From assembly GCF_947507565.1 (NCBI RefSeq), contig NC_089187.1, positions 1,736,001 through 1,800,000 of the forward strand: DNA of 64,000 nt, read 5' to 3'. Below the pieces are notes generated by a model. That model was not told where the DNA came from and made no database searches. It saw only the letters and a program-made list of their open reading frames with translations. Within the stretch, counting starts at the first letter, position 1. The number at the start of each line of letters is the position of its first letter. The stretch comes from Oscarella lobularis (Eukaryota > Porifera > Homoscleromorpha > Homosclerophorida > Oscarellidae). A program made the translations under genes and the position numbers. This document shows, in pieces, positions 60,825 through 64,000 of this stretch.

Positions 60825-62560
60825 ATGGCAGAAAAAGCGATTTTCGCTACGGAAGGACATCCGTCAATTCTCTCATCGGGTCTCCAGTCGCTTCGACAGT
60901 CGAACGACTTCTGCGACGTCGTCGTCGTCGTCGAAGGACACCGATTCACGCTCATCGCATCGTCCTGGCATCGATCAGCGACTATTTCCGTACGATGTTT
61001 CTTGGAGATTTCGCAGAGAGACGCCAGACCGAAATAACGCTTCATAACGTCGACGCCGCGTCGATGACGACGTTGATCGACTACGCTTACACGGGAACGG
61101 CCCAATGCGCCGTCCACGAAGTCGAACAGCTGTACGCAAGTGCTCATTTCCTTCGGTTGGACGACGTCGTCGCAAAGTGCAGCAAGTGGCTCATGAGTCA
61201 CGCCGATTTATCCAACTGTCTGCACCTTGCGCTATTTGCTGATCGATACAGCGACTCTCTCCTGATGAGCGTATCCGATCGCACGGCAGCCGTCAATATT
61301 GTCGACGTGGCTGACACTGTGGAGTTCCTAGCACTGACGGCGGAGCACCTACGTCGAATCATAGCTCTTGATGAATTGGGAGTGAGGGATGAAGAGGAGG
61401 TGTTGCATGTAATATCCAAATGGATGAAGCACGATTACGAATCACGCAGAAAGCACGCCAAGGTTCTATTGAACGTGGTTCGTCTTCGCCTAATCGATTT
61501 GGCAAAGTGTGAAGCACTCTTGATGGAGCTCCAAATGAGAGAGTGGGTTATGGCGAGAGTAACTGAAGAGGCAAAAGAAGAAGGAACGGCTTCGTCTCGC
61601 AATGGATGCCAAGACGTTCTACTAGTTGTCGGCGGCAAAGTGTGGATTTCTGATTGCCGGAACGGAAGCCATTATATCATATCAAATGAATCCAGATTTT
61701 ATGATCCGTCTCGAGACGTGTGGTCTACGTTTCCTTCGTTAGTTGAACCGAGATCTTGTCCTGGTCTTGTTACCGTTGGTGACGTTCTGTATGCCGTAGG
61801 TGGGGAAATAATTGAACACACGACGACATTTTACAATCGGGCTGAGATGGATTCATATTTGTTGAGTACAGTAGAAAGATACGATTCAAAACAGAATCGA
61901 TGGGTGGCTGACGTCAAACCTATGTCCCACCCAAGACCTGGAAACGAGATAACTTCTTGTCTAGGACGCGTTTATGGGATAAGTCCAAATCGACTGAAAA
62001 AGAATTGGTTTGTGGAGACGTACGACTCAGAGGAAAACAGATGGTTTCCATTTTCTTCACCTTCAAAGCCAAGGTATTGCGTGGAAGACGTGATAGTAGC
62101 CGCTCTTTCTGATCATGTATACGTGTTTTACCATGATGACGACGAGTTCGGCTATATCAGATACGATCCTATTGAAGATCGCTGGCAAAGTTTTTCTCCT
62201 ACTCCGTTTTCTGTTCACTCTATGTATGAAAGGCAAGAGGCGCCGCATTTTACAGTTACAAATAACGACAGTATAAACTTTTATTGGAACTGGGCACTTT
62301 GTGTATCGTTTTCAAGCAAAAGTGAGCAGTGGTGTGTACCCTATTTTGATTGGCATTCGCGAAATGATTACTGTTTGTTCGGTGGGGGAGCTGGTGATTG
62401 CGACAACTATTACCTTTTATTTGCCGAAAGTATGGCAGTAATTGACATCGGCAGCCAAAGAATATCGGAGAGAAAGCCGGGAAAAAATTATATTCCAAAA
62501 TATTTGCGGCACTGTGGAGCTAAATTTATAAGCAGAAATTTTGTTTTGAATTTGATGTAG
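60825..62560 (+). pseudogene. BTB-BACK-kelch gene 3 with a 1-bp deletion in BTB
   Basis: Close paralog of gene 2. The conserved start MAEKAIFATEGHP at 60825 reads correctly up to EGHRF. There gene 2 has GATTTCAC and this copy has GATTCAC (about 60946), so the frame shifts and soon diverges. The remaining BTB, BACK and kelch region (HAHRIVLASIS ... SRNFVLNLM, ending 62560) is intact in the other frame. A longer open frame begins upstream at 60755 but its first 66 residues are out-of-frame sequence rich in Arg. Either a recent pseudogene, a sequencing error, or a protein lacking the first part of BTB. Confidence 0.8.
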
Positions 62561-62689
62561 TACGTGATCCTTGTAAATGCTATTGCTAATAATTGTGATG
62601 TGTTGCTGTCTACTACATTTATTTTGGGATTATCGTTTGCCAGCTAGAGGAGAGTTAATGTCCACTACAGGCATAACGAATTAAGTCGC

Positions 62690-62960
62690 TCTTTTCCTTT
62701 CTGGATTTACTTTCAGTACTACGACAACAGATGATCTTACTTGCTAATCATCCAGATGAGAGAGAGCATCCATGTTTCAAGTGCCGTCTGCGCTTCCTAA
62801 CGATCTGCAATGGAACACTGTAAGAACGCGTTTGCCTGAATGCAACAAAAAGTGTCCATGCTCTAATACATTGCCCAGATACTTCATTGCTGCTCTGCTC
62901 TGTCATCTTTTCCATCGTTGCTCTTTGTAAGGAGATGCAGTCCAATGTGCATGAAGAGAC
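62690..62960 (+). pseudogene. Relic of AIG1-like exon 1, copy B
   Basis: Better preserved than copy [21 protein letters not shown] is readable, then a donor-like GTAAGA after the WNT position, but earlier sequence is shifted and later exons are absent. Confidence 0.65.
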
Positions 62961-63118
62961 TTCAAAACGACCATTTTTGCGTTCTACACGCAGCAGTCTC
63001 GATCGGTTCAGGACTCGCAAACCGCGGACGAAACAGATGATTCCCGAAGAGATACATCATGAATGGGTACAAAGCGCCGTTAACGAGTTGAAATAATATA
63101 CGCAAGTCCGGTCGTGTC

Positions 63119-63537
63119 CACCTCCTGCAGTAGCAATTGTGCGAATCTCATGCAGCTCTCGCGTACGCGTAGACGGGATCATGATGACGTCACCAAAGAT
63201 AGCAGACGCTTCTTTCCCTGCAGCGGTCAGAGACAGCATCGCCTAGTGCAGTATCCTCACAGCGCTTTCGGCGATCTCTCTGCTTCCGTGAGAAGAGCGG
63301 AGCTGACAGTCGTCAGCGATGGTTCGAGTGGTCTAGGTCCCGGAGCCACTTCCTTATAAGGTACAGTCAACTTGCAATGCCACGTGAATAAGCTCACTTT
63401 CGAGACTCGCGTATTCAATCATATGCAGAGCCGCACTGGCATATATTAAACTCCTAAGAGTGCTTTTGACAAAGGGAAACGTACTAAAATTCCACAGTGA
63501 TACCTATACGTCAGACCAGTTGGCTGAAAAACTACGG
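63119..63537. other. Intergenic after the duplication
   Basis: No supported gene. It includes the boundary TCCACCTCCTG and presumably the 3' untranslated region of the minus-strand gene that follows. Confidence 0.4.
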
Positions 63538-64000
63538 TTAATTGTGCGGCGTGCTACACCACTTGCGAATTCTGCTAAGTGACTTCGGCACTCGGCATCT
63601 GTGCTCTTCTACGCCCCCGCATCTAGTGCTGCCAAGTGCTTCCTCCATGTACAAATAATCGCAATCTGCGAAAGAAATATAGCAATCCTCTGACACGTTC
63701 ATGACTTTCCGTTCATGCCGATCACTGTGTATTGATCCAGCAATTTTAGCCACTTCTCTAGTGGCATCAAAGAAACTAGCGTTTGTTAGCTTGACTCGAT
63801 AGAGGAAAAGGCTCACAGCTCTGTCCACCACCTCAGCTGAAGTCGATGAAATAAGATACTGCAGTTCAGGCGACGTTCTGGTTAGATAAGTCGTCGTAAT
63901 ATTCTTTACATAGCTCGCGATGTTAAAGACATCCTTCGACTAGCAAAAACAATTTCACATGAGAGACGATTCAAAACGTCTTGCTACCTTGGAGCTACCT
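63538..64000 (-). CDS. 3' end of a gene carrying the unrecognised Ig-FN3-associated domain (partial)
   Basis: The last exon (63538-63939) reads KDVFNIASYVKNI, then SLFLYRVKLTNASFF, FADCDYLY and RIRKWC before the stop. A splice acceptor lies at 63940 and a donor at 63985, so the upstream exon continues past the window edge (63986-64000). The domain matches the C-terminus of the Ig-FN3 gene at 34160-34559. What precedes it is outside the window; Ig or FN3 domains are the natural prediction. Confidence 0.6.

Larger units (their letters stand above)
58466..63118. repeat. Tandem segmental duplication, copy B (~4.67 kb)
   Basis: Second copy of the unit. Relative to copy A it carries a 14-bp and a 9-bp deletion near 59480-59505 in the giant-gene N-terminal exons, and a 1-bp deletion near 60946 in the kelch gene. 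It is thus the more degraded copy. Confidence 0.85.

Noticed and set aside
60755-60945. Long open frame giving kelch gene 3 a different N-terminus
   Set aside because: Residues before HAHRIVLAS are an Arg-rich reading of BTB-coding DNA in the wrong frame; the true start at 60825 matches the paralogs.
63300-63360. GGTTCGAGTGG tract as a tRNA T-arm
   Set aside because: No acceptor stem, anticodon arm or correct spacing is present.

Overview
This is eukaryotic, animal-type DNA, most likely from a sponge with a compact genome. Most coding frames are broken by very short GT...AG introns, typically 42-60 bp, and gene spacing is tight. The protein families are metazoan: macro-PARP, Deltex, BTB-kelch, AIG1/ADTRP, TNF-like, ROCO, Ig and thrombospondin type 1. 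The sponge assignment rests on a huge gene built from spongin short-chain-collagen C4-type C-terminal domains. A homoscleromorph would fit the compactness, but that is a guess.

Layout. 0.1-11.0 kb: a PARP14-like multi-macrodomain ADP-ribosyltransferase (-), a TKL/RIPK-like kinase (-) and a DTX3L-like macro-RING-Deltex ubiquitin ligase (+). The kinase and the ligase are head to head. 11.7-13.3 kb: an AIG1/ADTRP-family membrane hydrolase (-) plus an orphan copy of its last exon. 13.3-15.3 kb: a secreted or type II protein with a coiled coil and three TNF/C1q-like domains (-). 17.3-19.0 kb: BTB-kelch gene 1 (+), with a 3' frameshift. 19.0-24.2 kb: gene-poor, with an E-box cluster, AT-rich repeats, a hairpin-dense GC-rich block and a dispersed repeat. 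24.2-29.0 kb: an ankyrin-Roc-COR-death-domain protein (-). 29.9-34.6 kb: two divergent Ig-domain genes.

35.1-55.4 kb: one giant secreted modular gene (-). It holds nine supermodules of about 2.2 kb. Each has three C4-type domains preceded by a TSP1 or furin-like cysteine-rich spacer, giving 27 C4 domains and an estimated 5,500 residues.

53.8-63.1 kb: two tandem copies of a segment of about 4.67 kb. Each carries the 5' end of the giant gene, a dispersed repeat, a BTB-kelch gene and a fragment of AIG1 exon 1. Copy A is intact. In copy B the giant-gene end is truncated and frame-shifted, and the kelch gene has a 1-bp deletion in its BTB domain. The right edge holds the 3' end of a gene that shares an unrecognised C-terminal domain with the Ig-FN3 gene at 32.3-34.6 kb.

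Functionally, the left half reads like an innate-immune neighbourhood (ADP-ribosylation plus ubiquitin, death-domain ROCO, TNF-like ligand, Ig receptors). The right half is an extracellular-matrix locus that has grown by repeated duplication.
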